Shown: positions 9,449 through 19,308 of the stretch, one piece after another
How the letters are laid out: each line of letters starts with the position of its first letter
Numbering within the stretch: the stretch's first letter is position 1
Assembly: GCF_014841565.1 (NCBI RefSeq)
Contig: NZ_JACYUD010000001.1
Span: forward strand, 558,001-622,000
Length of the DNA: 64,000 nt
Direction: 5' to 3'
Source: Rhizobium sp. CFBP 8762
Lineage (GTDB): Bacteria > Pseudomonadota > Alphaproteobacteria > Rhizobiales > Rhizobiaceae
Translations under genes and position numbers: made by a program
The notes under the pieces: generated by a model
The model's database searches: none
Told to the model about the DNA's origin: nothing
What the model saw: only the letters and a program-made list of their open reading frames with translations

Positions 9449-10147
9449 ATGGTCAGCACTTTGAAAACCTTTGGTAATAGCAACAAACTGGCAAACGCTT
9501 TGGCCGATGAGGTCGCGAGCGCGCTCTCGTCCGCTATTGCGGCCCGTGGGCAGGCAAGTCTTGCCGTGTCGGGCGGTTCTACCCCGAAGGCTTTCTTCAA
9601 AGCGCTATCCAACCACGATCTCGATTGGGGCAAGGTGACCGTGACGCTCGTGGATGAGCGTTACGTGCCAGCCGATAATGAGCGGTCCAACCATTTGCTG
9701 GTGGCGCAAAACCTTCTGCAAAACAAGGCTGCGGTGGCTGAGTTCGTGCCGCTCTACTACCCGGCTGCCAGCGTGGACGAAGGCGCGGCAATCGCCACAC
9801 GCGAAACGGCGAAGATCCCGACCCCGTTCGATGTGGCAATTCTGGGCATGGGCGGCGATGGTCACACGGCGTCCTTCTTCCCCGGCGGCGACCATTTGGC
9901 GCAGGCCCTTGATGCCAGCGGTTCCCGTGGCATTATCTCCATGAAAGCCGAAGGCGCAGGCGAGCCGCGCCTGACGTTCACGTTTTCCAGCCTCTCCGAT
10001 GCACGGCTTCTGGTGCTGCACATCGAAGGTGAGAGCAAAAAACAGGTTCTCGAAAAGGCGCAAGCGCCGGGAGATGAGACCGAAATGCCGATCCGGGCTG
10101 TGTTGCGACGCGCTGCAACACCGGTTCAGATCGTCTGGGCACCTTAA
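9449..10147 (+). CDS. pgl: 6-phosphogluconolactonase
   Basis: 232 residues, the usual length for the DevB-type lactonase. Family motifs are VSGGSTPKAFFKAL near residue 31, LVDERYVPADNERSNH near 65, and ILGMGGDGHTASFFPG near 130, which form the sugar-phosphate pocket shared with glucosamine-6-phosphate isomerases. It hydrolyses 6-phosphogluconolactone to 6-phosphogluconate in the cytoplasm, between the steps encoded by zwf upstream and edd downstream. It is separated from zwf by 110 bp that carry a RIME-like element and from edd by 64 bp. Confidence 0.95.
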   Translation: MVSTLKTFGNSNKLANALADEVASALSSAIAARGQASLAVSGGSTPKAFFKALSNHDLDWGKVTVTLVDERYVPADNERSNHLLVAQNLLQNKAAVAEFVPLYYPAASVDEGAAIATRETAKIPTPFDVAILGMGGDGHTASFFPGGDHLAQALDASGSRGIISMKAEGAGEPRLTFTFSSLSDARLLVLHIEGESKKQVLEKAQAPGDETEMPIRAVLRRAATPVQIVWAP

Positions 10148-10211
10148 CCGCCAAGGGTCCAACACCGACATCACGACGATGAAGCAGGGTCTGCTTCAGA
10201 AAGGATAGTCC

Positions 10212-12032
<1,821 letters not shown>

Positions 12033-12039
12033 AAAATTT

Positions 12040-12077
12040 TTCCGGGCGTAAAACCGCAACGCACTTTTACTGGAAAT
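12040..12077. repeat. Short repeated sequence shared with the aglA-aglK gap
   Basis: Just after edd the sequence CTGGAAATGCTTTA (12069-12082 region) follows TTTTA in the same way as at 13735-13752, where the same 13-14 bases recur after TTTAC. The surrounding GCGTAAAACCGC / TTTTACTGG resembles a common short intergenic repeat of Brucella and Mesorhizobium relatives. It occupies nearly all of the gap between edd and the convergent PilZ-like gene. Function is unknown. Confidence 0.45.
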
Positions 12078-12080
12078 GCT

Positions 12081-12434
12081 TTAATCCCGAATACTGAGCC
12101 CAACATCTTTATGGCGCGGGTGGGTGCTGTAAGCAAACACCCGGTTCATTTCTTTGGGCGTAACCAAACGCAAAAAGCGCACATTGACGGTGTTGTTGCC
12201 GTTCACCCGCATCAACACACAGCCGATCTTCGTGATGCGCGCATCGGGAATATCCAGATAGAAGCTTTTCGGCAGCCGGAACTGGGTGAGAATGCCCAGA
12301 ACGGCGGCGCTGCGGGAGATAGCCAGCAAGGTGCAGCGGCGTGACGAAAAGTGCATGACGCCTTTTTCGCCGAATTCGATCAGCGCATTGTTGCGTGTTT
12401 CCTCCAGCCGAAAGCGCACCTCACGGTCGTACAT
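12081..12434 (-). CDS. PilZ-like domain protein
   Basis: About 117 residues from the ATG at 12434. An upstream GTG at 12497 is possible, but its only purine-rich site directly abuts it. The fold suggested is a small beta-barrel: residues starting at SSRRCTLLAISRSAAVLG, then LPKSFYLDIPDARITKIGCVLM and NNTVNVRFL, a pattern seen in many rhizobial PilZ proteins. The RxxxR and D/NxSxxG motifs that bind cyclic di-GMP are poorly preserved here (ISRSAAVL replaces the usual D-S-xx-G), so it may not bind the nucleotide. It is convergent with edd and upstream of nothing on its strand. The role is unknown. Confidence 0.6.
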   Translation of the reverse strand: MYDREVRFRLEETRNNALIEFGEKGVMHFSSRRCTLLAISRSAAVLGILTQFRLPKSFYLDIPDARITKIGCVLMRVNGNNTVNVRFLRLVTPKEMNRVFAYSTHPRHKDVGLSIRD

Positions 12435-12559
12435 GAAGGACTCTTCGCGATTAAGGTAATGCTGTCTTCTACCGCTGTCAGGCCCCGGCACATCCACTCC
12501 TTATGTCTGCTTTGCACCTGTAGCGCGAGACGTTTAAGGAAGCCTTATAGAAGCGAACC

Positions 12560-12577
12560 CGCCCGGCGAACCGGGCG
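12560..12577 (-). terminator. Strong GC hairpin after aglK
   Basis: CGCCCGG (12560-12566) and CCGGGCG (12571-12577) pair around a four-base loop that reads TTCG on the minus-strand RNA, a very stable tetraloop. It lies 7 bp beyond the aglK stop at the end of the agl operon. There is no T-run after it, so it may be a 3' stabiliser or processing barrier rather than a classic intrinsic terminator. Confidence 0.55.
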
Positions 12578-12583
12578 AAATCG

Positions 12584-13675
12584 TCATCTGGACCGGTAGC
12601 TTAAGCCAGCTGCATCGAACAAATGCAGCTTTGCGCGGTCCGCCGTGAACCGCAGTGTTTCGCCGCGTTTGATGGGCAGCGTTCCCGGAAGCTTGACGAT
12701 GATCGGCTCGTCTTTAACCAGCCCTTCAATGTAGAGCAGGGTCACTTCACCCAACGCCTCGACAATGGAGACCGTGCCTTCAAACAGAAATTCATCCGTG
12801 CCGGACACCTGCAAGTCCTCGGGGCGAACACCAAAGCTTGCAGCCTTTCCAGCCACCCCCGTCCCGGTTGCAATATCCAGCGTAACGGACTTGCCACCCG
12901 CCAGTGTGACCGTTGTTTGTGCACCCCCGGCAGTGATCGTTGCCGGAATGACGTTCATGGCCGGAGAGCCGATGAACTTGGCGACGAACAGATTGGCGGG
13001 CCGCTCATACAGTTCCAGCGGCGCGCCGACCTGCTCGATCCGGCCTGCTGATAGCACGACAATCCGGTCTGCCAGCGTCATCGCCTCCACCTGGTCATGG
13101 GTCACGTAGACCATGGTGGTGTCGGGCATGGATTCCTTGAGCTTGGCAATCTCGATGCGTGTGGCAACGCGCAGTGCCGCATCGAGGTTGGACAGCGGCT
13201 CATCGAACAGGAAGACTTTGGGATCACGGCAAATCGCACGGCCAATGGCCACGCGCTGGCGCTGCCCGCCCGAAAGCGCTTTCGGCAGACGCTCCAGATA
13301 GGCGGTCAGTTGAAGAATATCGGCGGCTGAGCGCACGCGGCGGTCGATCTCCTCCTTCTTTTCTCCGGAAATGCGCATACCAAACGCCATGTTGTCATAC
13401 ACCGTCATATGTGGATAGAGCGCATAGGACTGGAACACCATGGCAATGCCGCGCTTGGAGGGCGGCACGTCGTTGACCTTTTCCCCGTCGATGAACATGT
13501 CGCCGCCGGTGATATCCTCAAGACCGGCGATCATGCGCAGCAGTGTGGATTTTCCGCAGCCGGAAGGCCCGACGAACACGACGAACTCGCCCTGCTGCAC
13601 CTCCAGATCGATACCGTGAATGACATTCACGGCACCATAGGTCTTACGGATATTTGTTAATGTCAGGCCGGCCAT
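12584..13675 (-). CDS. aglK: Alpha-glucoside ABC transporter ATP-binding protein
   Basis: 363 residues from the ATG at 13675, preceded by GGGAGGGAG; longer upstream reading has no matching homology. Walker A GPSGCGKST is at 36-44, the Q-loop at FQSYALYP, the signature LSGGQRQR at 134-141, Walker B VFLFDEPLSNLDA from 154, and the H-loop YVTHDQVEAM follows. The C-terminal 120 residues form the MalK/UgpC-type TOBE regulatory domain (FGVRPEDL). It energises import of alpha-glucosides such as sucrose, maltose or trehalose through AglF and AglG. It is the last gene of aglE-F-G-A-K, as in Sinorhizobium meliloti. ATPases of this class can serve several CUT1 permeases. Confidence 0.93.
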   Translation of the reverse strand: MAGLTLTNIRKTYGAVNVIHGIDLEVQQGEFVVFVGPSGCGKSTLLRMIAGLEDITGGDMFIDGEKVNDVPPSKRGIAMVFQSYALYPHMTVYDNMAFGMRISGEKKEEIDRRVRSAADILQLTAYLERLPKALSGGQRQRVAIGRAICRDPKVFLFDEPLSNLDAALRVATRIEIAKLKESMPDTTMVYVTHDQVEAMTLADRIVVLSAGRIEQVGAPLELYERPANLFVAKFIGSPAMNVIPATITAGGAQTTVTLAGGKSVTLDIATGTGVAGKAASFGVRPEDLQVSGTDEFLFEGTVSIVEALGEVTLLYIEGLVKDEPIIVKLPGTLPIKRGETLRFTADRAKLHLFDAAGLSYRSR

Positions 13676-13711
13676 ACTGAACTCCCTCCCGTCCTTGTTG
13701 TGTCGCATTGT

Positions 13712-13752
13712 CCGGGCGGTAAAGCGGTGCCGCTTTACCTGGAAATGCTTTA
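13712..13752. repeat. Palindromic intergenic repeat between aglA and aglK
   Basis: A perfect 9-bp inverted repeat, GTAAAGCGG / CCGCTTTAC (about 13719-13738, separated by TG), is followed by CTGGAAATGCTTTA, which also occurs after edd at about 12069-12082. On the transcribed minus strand the inverted repeat can form a hairpin between the aglA stop and the aglK start. It may be a copy of a dispersed short palindromic element, possibly affecting relative expression of aglK. Confidence 0.55.
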
Positions 13753-15402
13753 CGACAAAATACCAAAAAAACCATTCCATGCGGGCAGCGTGACCGTCTG
13801 TCCGGTTTGCGACGAGCCGAAGCCATGGCCTTCCAGCACGTCCACAGTCCCCTGCGGCAAATCTGCGGTGACGGTGATGTCACTCAGATTGAACATGCAC
13901 AGGATGCTCTGGTTCCGATAGCGGCGAACGAACACCACCACATCGCCCTGCGCGGGCAGAAACTCGATCTCGCCCTTCGCCAAACCCTCATTGTCCCGGC
14001 GAAACGCCAGAAACCGACGGTAATGTTCCAGCACGGACGTGACGACACCTTCCTGTTTGGAAACGGCGTGATCGAGATGCGCGTTTGGCACCGGCAACCA
14101 AGGCCGCGTGGTGGAAAATCCGCCAAACGGTGCTTCGGAATCCCACACCATCGGGGTTCGGCAGCCGTCGCGACCTTTAAAGTCCGGCCAGAACTGCTTG
14201 CCATAGGGGTCCTGAATATCGTCGTAGCCGATATTGGCCTCTGTCAACGCCAGTTCTTCGCCCTGATAGATGCACACAGAACCGCGCAGCGACATCAGCA
14301 GGCTGGCCAGCATCTTGGCATAGGCGTCCTTGTCGGCAATGGCATCGCCCCAGCGGCTAATATGGCGCACCACATCATGGTTCGAAAATGCCCAGCAAGC
14401 CCAGCCTTCCGGTGCCGCGTCGGCAAAGGCCTGCATGGTTTCCTCGATGGACGCGGCTGTCGGAACATCCGGCGCCAGAAACTCGAACGCATAGCACATA
14501 TGCATCTTGTCGCCGCCGGAGGTGTATTCGCCAACGATGTTCAGGCCCCGCTGGCTGTCACCCACTTCGCCCACCGCCGCAATGGCCGGATACTCATTCA
14601 TGACAGAGCGAAAGCGCTGGAGGAAAGCGATGTTTTCCGGCTGGGTCTTGTCGTAGAGATGGTCCTGATAGTTGTAGGGGTTAACTGCAGGCGCGGTCTT
14701 GGCGTTGCGCAGCTCCGGCGCCAGTGCCGGATTGTCGCGCAGCTGCTTGTCATGGAAGTAGAAATTGATGGTATCCAGACGGAAGCCATCGACACCGCGA
14801 TCCAGCCAGAAACGCTCGGTAGCAATCAGCGCGTCCTGAACATCCGGGTTATGCAGGTTCAGGTCCGGCTGCGAGGTCAGGAAGTTGTGAAGATAATATT
14901 GCAGGCGCGTCGCATCCCACTGCCAGGCGGAGCCGCCAAAGATCGACAGCCAGTTGTTTGGCGGGGAGCCATCGGGCTTCGGATCGGACCAGACGTACCA
15001 GTCCGCCTTGTCGTTATCGCGGCTGGTCTTGCTTTCCTTGAACCATGGATGCTGGTCAGAAGTGTGTGACAGGACGAGGTCGATCATGACCCGCAGGCCA
15101 AGGCTATGGGCTTCTGCAATCAGATTATCGAAATCGGAAAGCGTGCCAAAAATGGGGTCGACATCGTTGTAGTTGGAAACATCGTAGCCAAAATCCTTCA
15201 TCGGCGATGTGAAGAACGGCGATATCCAGACCGCGTCCGCTCCGAGCGACGCTACATAGGGCAGGCGCTGGGCGATGCCCTTGAGGTCCCCAATCCCGTC
15301 GCCATTGCTGTCTTGAAACGAGCGCGGGTAGATCTGGTAGATCACTGCGCCCCGCCACCAGTCTTTGTCCGCTGTTACAATCGATGGAGTGTCTTGTATC
15401 AT
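13750..15402 (-). CDS. aglA: Alpha-glucosidase, glycoside hydrolase family 13
   Basis: 550 residues, a typical intracellular oligo-1,6-glucosidase/alpha-glucosidase length. No signal peptide. The GH13 barrel motifs are complete: DAVWISPFFTSP (56-67), MIDLVLSHTSD (106-116), GFRLD with nucleophile Asp210, VGEVGD with acid/base Glu279, and SNHDVVR with the third carboxylate Asp343. It hydrolyses the alpha-glucosides imported by AglEFGK, releasing glucose that the neighbouring zwf-pgl-edd operon could take into the Entner-Doudoroff route. It sits between aglG and aglK on the same strand. Specificity for sucrose, maltose or trehalose cannot be read from sequence. Confidence 0.94.
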   Translation of the reverse strand: MIQDTPSIVTADKDWWRGAVIYQIYPRSFQDSNGDGIGDLKGIAQRLPYVASLGADAVWISPFFTSPMKDFGYDVSNYNDVDPIFGTLSDFDNLIAEAHSLGLRVMIDLVLSHTSDQHPWFKESKTSRDNDKADWYVWSDPKPDGSPPNNWLSIFGGSAWQWDATRLQYYLHNFLTSQPDLNLHNPDVQDALIATERFWLDRGVDGFRLDTINFYFHDKQLRDNPALAPELRNAKTAPAVNPYNYQDHLYDKTQPENIAFLQRFRSVMNEYPAIAAVGEVGDSQRGLNIVGEYTSGGDKMHMCYAFEFLAPDVPTAASIEETMQAFADAAPEGWACWAFSNHDVVRHISRWGDAIADKDAYAKMLASLLMSLRGSVCIYQGEELALTEANIGYDDIQDPYGKQFWPDFKGRDGCRTPMVWDSEAPFGGFSTTRPWLPVPNAHLDHAVSKQEGVVTSVLEHYRRFLAFRRDNEGLAKGEIEFLPAQGDVVVFVRRYRNQSILCMFNLSDITVTADLPQGTVDVLEGHGFGSSQTGQTVTLPAWNGFFGILS

Positions 15403-15435
15403 AATATGACCTTACGAAATAATCGGATAGAGAGT

Positions 15436-16581
15436 TCAGCCGCCTTTGACGGAGCCTGCTAGAAGGCCGCGCACCAGAAAACGCTGCAATGCGAAGAACA
15501 CGAACAACGGCACGATGATGGTGATGAACGCCGAAGCGGTGAGAATTTCCCAGTTGCCCCCGCGCGACCCCAGAAGATTGACCAGACGCCCGGTCAGCAC
15601 CAGCTCATCATTGCCGGTTCCCAGAAACACCATGGCCACCAGCAGATCGTTCCACGTCCACAGGAACTGGAAAATGGCGAAAGACGCTAGTGCCGGGAAA
15701 GACAGGGGCAGGATGATCTTGACGAAGATTTCAAAGTCGCTCGCACCATCCACACGGGCGGATTCAATAATTTCACGCGGCAGACCTGCCATGTAGTTGC
15801 GCAGGAGATAGATTGCCAAAGGCAGGCCGAAACCCGTATGCGCCAACCAGACGCCGACATAGCCCTTGCCCGGCACACCGAGAAGACCACCGACCGTATT
15901 GTACATTTTCAACAGCGGTATCAGCGACATCTGCAACGGCACGACCAGAAGGCCGACAATAACAGCCGCCAGAAGGGCACGACCGGGAAACGGCATCCAT
16001 GCCAAAGCATAGGCTGCAAAGGCTGCAATCAGGATCGGGATGATTGTTGCGGGAATGGCGACCGTCAGCGAGTTGATAAAGGACGCCGCAAGCCCTTCCG
16101 CCCGCAGCACTTCGCGGTAATTATCGAGCGTGAAACGGGGTGGAACCGCGACCGTATAAAAGATACGCTGGCCACGATTGCCTTCCATGGCGGTTGGCGA
16201 GGAAATCTCGAACGCGCCGTCTTCGGCAACCGTCAATGTTTCATTTCCGGGCAATGTGGTGCTGGTGCCCGCCTCGAAGGCACCGGGATCACGGCTGTTG
16301 AAGCCGAAGGCGGAGATTTTGCCGCCCTGCCCTTGCAAAATATTGCCGGAGATGACGAAGCGGCCATCCTTTTCCACCTGTGCTTCTGCACCCGGTGCGC
16401 GGAACACCGTGCTCTGCGTGGAACTGGACAATGCGGTCCACCAGCCAGAGGAGGCCAGTTGGTCCTTGTCGCGAAGCGAGGAAATCAACAGACCGGCGGT
16501 GGGAATGGTCCAGAGAATGACCAGAGCCGCGACGGTGAGGTGCACAAGCCACATGAGAGGCGAGCGTGTCGAAGCAATCAT
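15436..16581 (-). CDS. aglG: Alpha-glucoside ABC transporter permease with a large periplasmic insert
   Basis: 381 residues from the ATG at 16581, one base after the aglF stop. The first transmembrane helix is at about 12-34; a soluble stretch of about 110 residues (40-150, rich in Gly, Ser and charged residues) precedes the remaining five helices. The EAA loop that docks to the ATPase is EIIESARVDGASDFEIF at about 270-286 followed by VKIILP. The permease family normally has a much shorter first periplasmic loop; the long insert is known from AglG of rhizobia and may help binding-protein docking. It forms the heterodimeric channel with AglF. Confidence 0.92.
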   Translation of the reverse strand: MIASTRSPLMWLVHLTVAALVILWTIPTAGLLISSLRDKDQLASSGWWTALSSSTQSTVFRAPGAEAQVEKDGRFVISGNILQGQGGKISAFGFNSRDPGAFEAGTSTTLPGNETLTVAEDGAFEISSPTAMEGNRGQRIFYTVAVPPRFTLDNYREVLRAEGLAASFINSLTVAIPATIIPILIAAFAAYALAWMPFPGRALLAAVIVGLLVVPLQMSLIPLLKMYNTVGGLLGVPGKGYVGVWLAHTGFGLPLAIYLLRNYMAGLPREIIESARVDGASDFEIFVKIILPLSFPALASFAIFQFLWTWNDLLVAMVFLGTGNDELVLTGRLVNLLGSRGGNWEILTASAFITIIVPLFVFFALQRFLVRGLLAGSVKGG

Positions 16582-16582
16582 A

Positions 16583-17590
16583 TCAGCGGCCTCCCATTTC
16601 GCGGCGGGCGTTGCGGATGTTCCAGTAAATGATGGGGATGACCAGCACCATGATAACCAGTGCAATGGCCGCGCCGCGCCCGTTGTCACTGCCCCGGAAC
16701 ATCCAGCTGAACATGAGATTGGCCAGAACCTGACTTTGCCACTGGCCGTTGGTCATGGCCAGAACGATATCGAATACTTTTAGCACGAGAATGGTGATCG
16801 TGGTCCAGACGACGGCAATCGTTCCCCAGATTTGCGGGATCATGATCTTGAAGAATATCTGGAAACCGTTGGCGCCATCGATCACGGCAGCCTCTACCGT
16901 TTCCTCCGGGATACCTCGAAGTGCCGCGGACAGAATAACCATGGCAAACCCGGTTTGAATCCAGATCAGGATCGCCATCAGGAAGAAGTTGTTCCAGAAC
17001 GGCAGCGAAATCCACGCTTGAGGCTCACCGCCGAAATAGACCACCAGCGCGTTCAACAGCCCGATCTGCTCGCTACCCTCGCCGCGATAATCGTAAATGA
17101 ACTTCCAGATGACCGATGCGCCGACGAAGGAAATCGCCATGGGCATGAAGATCAGGGTCTTGGCAAAGCCGCCCCATGCAATGCGGTCCGTCATGGCCGC
17201 AATGATCAGGCCAAAGAAGGTGGACAGCGCCGGGACAACCAGCAACCACAGAAAGTTGTTGAAGATCGACTGGCGAAACTCGCCATCCTGAAACAGCCAG
17301 CGGAAGTTTTCCAGCCCCACAAATGTGGTGCCGTTGCGATCATGCAAGCTGTACCAGAGCGTGCCGAAAACCGGGTAGACCAGAAAAAGCCCCAGGGCAA
17401 TCAACGCTGGCCCAAGAAACAGCCATGGGCGGATAGCCCCGGCGATGCGCAGATTGCGCGACGCTTCCGGCCCCGACCTGTTTTTGGAAGGGAAAATCCT
17501 GTCCAGCAGGAGATTGCTGAGATAGAAATAAGCGGCACACGCCAGAACTCCCAACGCCATCGTTACGATCGCGGCAAACAATTGCTGCAT
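16583..17590 (-). CDS. aglF: Alpha-glucoside ABC transporter permease
   Basis: 335 residues with about seven to eight hydrophobic segments. The extra N-terminal helix (about 5-25) comes before the conserved six-helix core that starts near residue 55. The EAA motif EETVEAAVIDGANGFQIF is at 229-246, the contact site for AglK. It pairs with AglG. The gene follows aglE by 88 bp containing an intrinsic-terminator-like hairpin, and the next gene begins one base after its stop. The first cytoplasmic loop contains FPSKNRSG-like basic residues consistent with the positive-inside rule. Confidence 0.92.
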   Translation of the reverse strand: MQQLFAAIVTMALGVLACAAYFYLSNLLLDRIFPSKNRSGPEASRNLRIAGAIRPWLFLGPALIALGLFLVYPVFGTLWYSLHDRNGTTFVGLENFRWLFQDGEFRQSIFNNFLWLLVVPALSTFFGLIIAAMTDRIAWGGFAKTLIFMPMAISFVGASVIWKFIYDYRGEGSEQIGLLNALVVYFGGEPQAWISLPFWNNFFLMAILIWIQTGFAMVILSAALRGIPEETVEAAVIDGANGFQIFFKIMIPQIWGTIAVVWTTITILVLKVFDIVLAMTNGQWQSQVLANLMFSWMFRGSDNGRGAAIALVIMVLVIPIIYWNIRNARREMGGR

Positions 17591-17620
17591 GGCATCCCCT
17601 CCCCTTAAATGAATTGTCTA

Positions 17621-17651
17621 CAAAAACACCCGCCCTGATTTGGGGCGGGTG
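17621..17651 (-). terminator. Intercistronic hairpin with T-run between aglE and aglF
   Basis: CACCCGCCC (17627-17635) and GGGCGGGTG (17643-17651) form a nine-pair stem; on the minus strand it is followed by TGTTTTTG. It lies 27 bp after the aglE stop, inside the operon. Such partial terminators after binding-protein genes commonly leave more of the binding protein than of the permease, so attenuation or 3'-end protection of aglE mRNA is likely. Confidence 0.8.
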
Positions 17652-17678
17652 CTTCACCAACGAAAGCCGCGCCCCAAC

Positions 17679-19034
17679 TTACTTGATCGAGTCCCAGGCC
17701 TTCTGGATATTGGCACCAACATCGGCAGCAGAACGGCCACTGACGAAATCCACCATGCCGGTCCAGAACGCACCGGCACCGATCTTGCCCGGCATCATAT
17801 CAGATGCATCGAAGCGGAACGTGGTTGCGTTCAGAAGGATTTCACCCTGCTTGCGCATGGGCGCATTGGCATAGGCATCCAGATTGACACCCTTGAATGG
17901 CGTGAGGAAGCTGGACTGAGCCATCCAGACTTCATGCGCAATCGGGGTTTTCAAAAATTCGATGAAGGCACGCGAGGCAGGCGTATCCTTGCCGAGCATG
18001 ACCAGCGTTCCGGCGCCCAGCACAGGCGTGCCTACATCACGCGATGCGTAGGACGGCGTGGAGAAGAAATCCACATCCTGACCGACGACCGTGCCGGCCG
18101 GGAAGAAGGATGGCACGAACGAAGCCTGGTGGTGCAGGTAGCACTTGGGCGGCGATGTAAACAGGCCCTTGGGGCTATCACGGAAATCGGTGGCCGCAAC
18201 CGCAGCCGCGCCGCCATCGACAAACTTGTCGTTCTTGGCGAACCAGCCGAACTCATCGATGGCTTCCAGAACGGCTGGATCGTTGAACGGAATTTCGTTC
18301 TTGACCCATTTATCATAGACGTCGGCACGATGCAGATGCAGCATCAGGTCTTCAACCCAGTCCGTTGCAGGCCAGCCGGTCGCGCCGCCCGAGCCCAGAC
18401 CAATGCACCATGGTGTGCCGCCATCGGCGACGATCTTTTCCGTCAGCGCCTTGAGGTCTTCCATGGTTTTGGGCACATCGTAACCCGCATCCTCAAAATT
18501 TTCAGGCACATACCAGATGAGCGACTTCACGTCCGCCTTGAAGGGAAAGCCGTACAGCGCCGAGGTGCCGTCACCGCCCTTGTAGGTGCCAAGATCAACC
18601 CAGGACTGGCCAGCCGCATAGTTGTCCAGCAGCCACTTCTGCGTATCGGCACCCAGCGGCTTCAAGTAGCCCTTGGCTGCGAGATCGGCGATCAGGCCCG
18701 GCTGCGGCAGGATGGCGACGTCCGGGGCGCTGCCAGCCTGCGTATCGATGACGATTTGCTGCTCATAGTTTTCGGAGGATGAATATTTCACATTCGCGCC
18801 GGTGGCCGCCGAAAAATAGGCGATGACGCTTTCGGCCAGCGTCTGGTCTTCACCGCGCCAGGGGCCGAAAATCGTCAGCGTCTGGCCTTTCAGATCATGC
18901 GCCTTGCTAAACGACTCGTAGCTTGCCCAGTTGAACTTGGAGTCCTCACCCGGCTTGAACTTGAGGTCTGCCGCATGCGCCGTCGATATCAGCAGGCCAA
19001 GGGCCGCCACACCCATCAGGAATGTCTTTTTCAC
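17679..19034 (-). CDS. aglE: Alpha-glucoside ABC transporter substrate-binding protein
   Basis: 451 residues from a GTG at 19034, preceded by GAGGGAGGGG at good spacing. The signal peptide MKKTFLMGVAALGLLISTAHA ends at about residue 21, followed by the mature start ADLKFKPGED. The body is a CUT1-type binding protein, with LTIFGPWRGEDQ near the N-terminus and segments such as GWPATDWVEDLML and FFPAGTVVGQDV typical of AglE. It captures alpha-glucosides in the periplasm. It is the first gene of the agl operon; two LacI-type palindromes lie upstream, between it and divergent aglR. Confidence 0.93.
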   Translation of the reverse strand: MKKTFLMGVAALGLLISTAHAADLKFKPGEDSKFNWASYESFSKAHDLKGQTLTIFGPWRGEDQTLAESVIAYFSAATGANVKYSSSENYEQQIVIDTQAGSAPDVAILPQPGLIADLAAKGYLKPLGADTQKWLLDNYAAGQSWVDLGTYKGGDGTSALYGFPFKADVKSLIWYVPENFEDAGYDVPKTMEDLKALTEKIVADGGTPWCIGLGSGGATGWPATDWVEDLMLHLHRADVYDKWVKNEIPFNDPAVLEAIDEFGWFAKNDKFVDGGAAAVAATDFRDSPKGLFTSPPKCYLHHQASFVPSFFPAGTVVGQDVDFFSTPSYASRDVGTPVLGAGTLVMLGKDTPASRAFIEFLKTPIAHEVWMAQSSFLTPFKGVNLDAYANAPMRKQGEILLNATTFRFDASDMMPGKIGAGAFWTGMVDFVSGRSAADVGANIQKAWDSIK

Positions 19035-19096
19035 GTATACCCCTCCCTCGAAGGTCTGTTTCCACGCTGAGAACCTAGGACCAAATCCAAATTATT

Positions 19097-19108
19097 CAAA
19101 GCGCTTTG
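19097..19108. promoter_or_regulatory. Candidate AglR operator 1
   Basis: A perfect 12-bp palindrome CAAAGCGCTTTG. An identical copy is found 167 bp away. The central CG and AAAGCGCTTT type are typical of LacI/GalR family operators. It is about 63-74 bp upstream of the aglE GTG, a position suited to blocking the aglE promoter. The binding protein is inferred to be AglR, encoded divergently. Confidence 0.8.
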
Positions 19109-19263
19109 GGCGTTAGAAAATCACCGGGACACCCAATAAGTCAAGTTATTTCAAGGAGGACTGCATTAGTTTATGTGAATTTCACTTTCAGCACCTTGAA
19201 TAAGAACAGGTGCCGCTTGCAGTATTTGCATCTGCTGATAGAAATTCGCTCCGATCATATCCC

Positions 19264-19275
19264 CAAAGCGCTTTG
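19264..19275. promoter_or_regulatory. Candidate AglR operator 2
   Basis: The second perfect copy of CAAAGCGCTTTG, 34 bp upstream of the aglR ATG. Its position near the aglR start suggests autorepression, and its spacing of 167 bp from operator 1 would allow looping by a tetrameric or bridging regulator. The function is inferred from sequence and position. Confidence 0.8.
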
Positions 19276-19308
19276 AGCGTTTTACGGACAGAGTTGGCGT
19301 CGTAGACA

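Noticed and set aside
13807-15069. 420-codon open frame on the plus strand opposite aglA
   Set aside because: aglA has complete GH13 motifs on the other strand; the plus-strand translation shows no recognisable motif.
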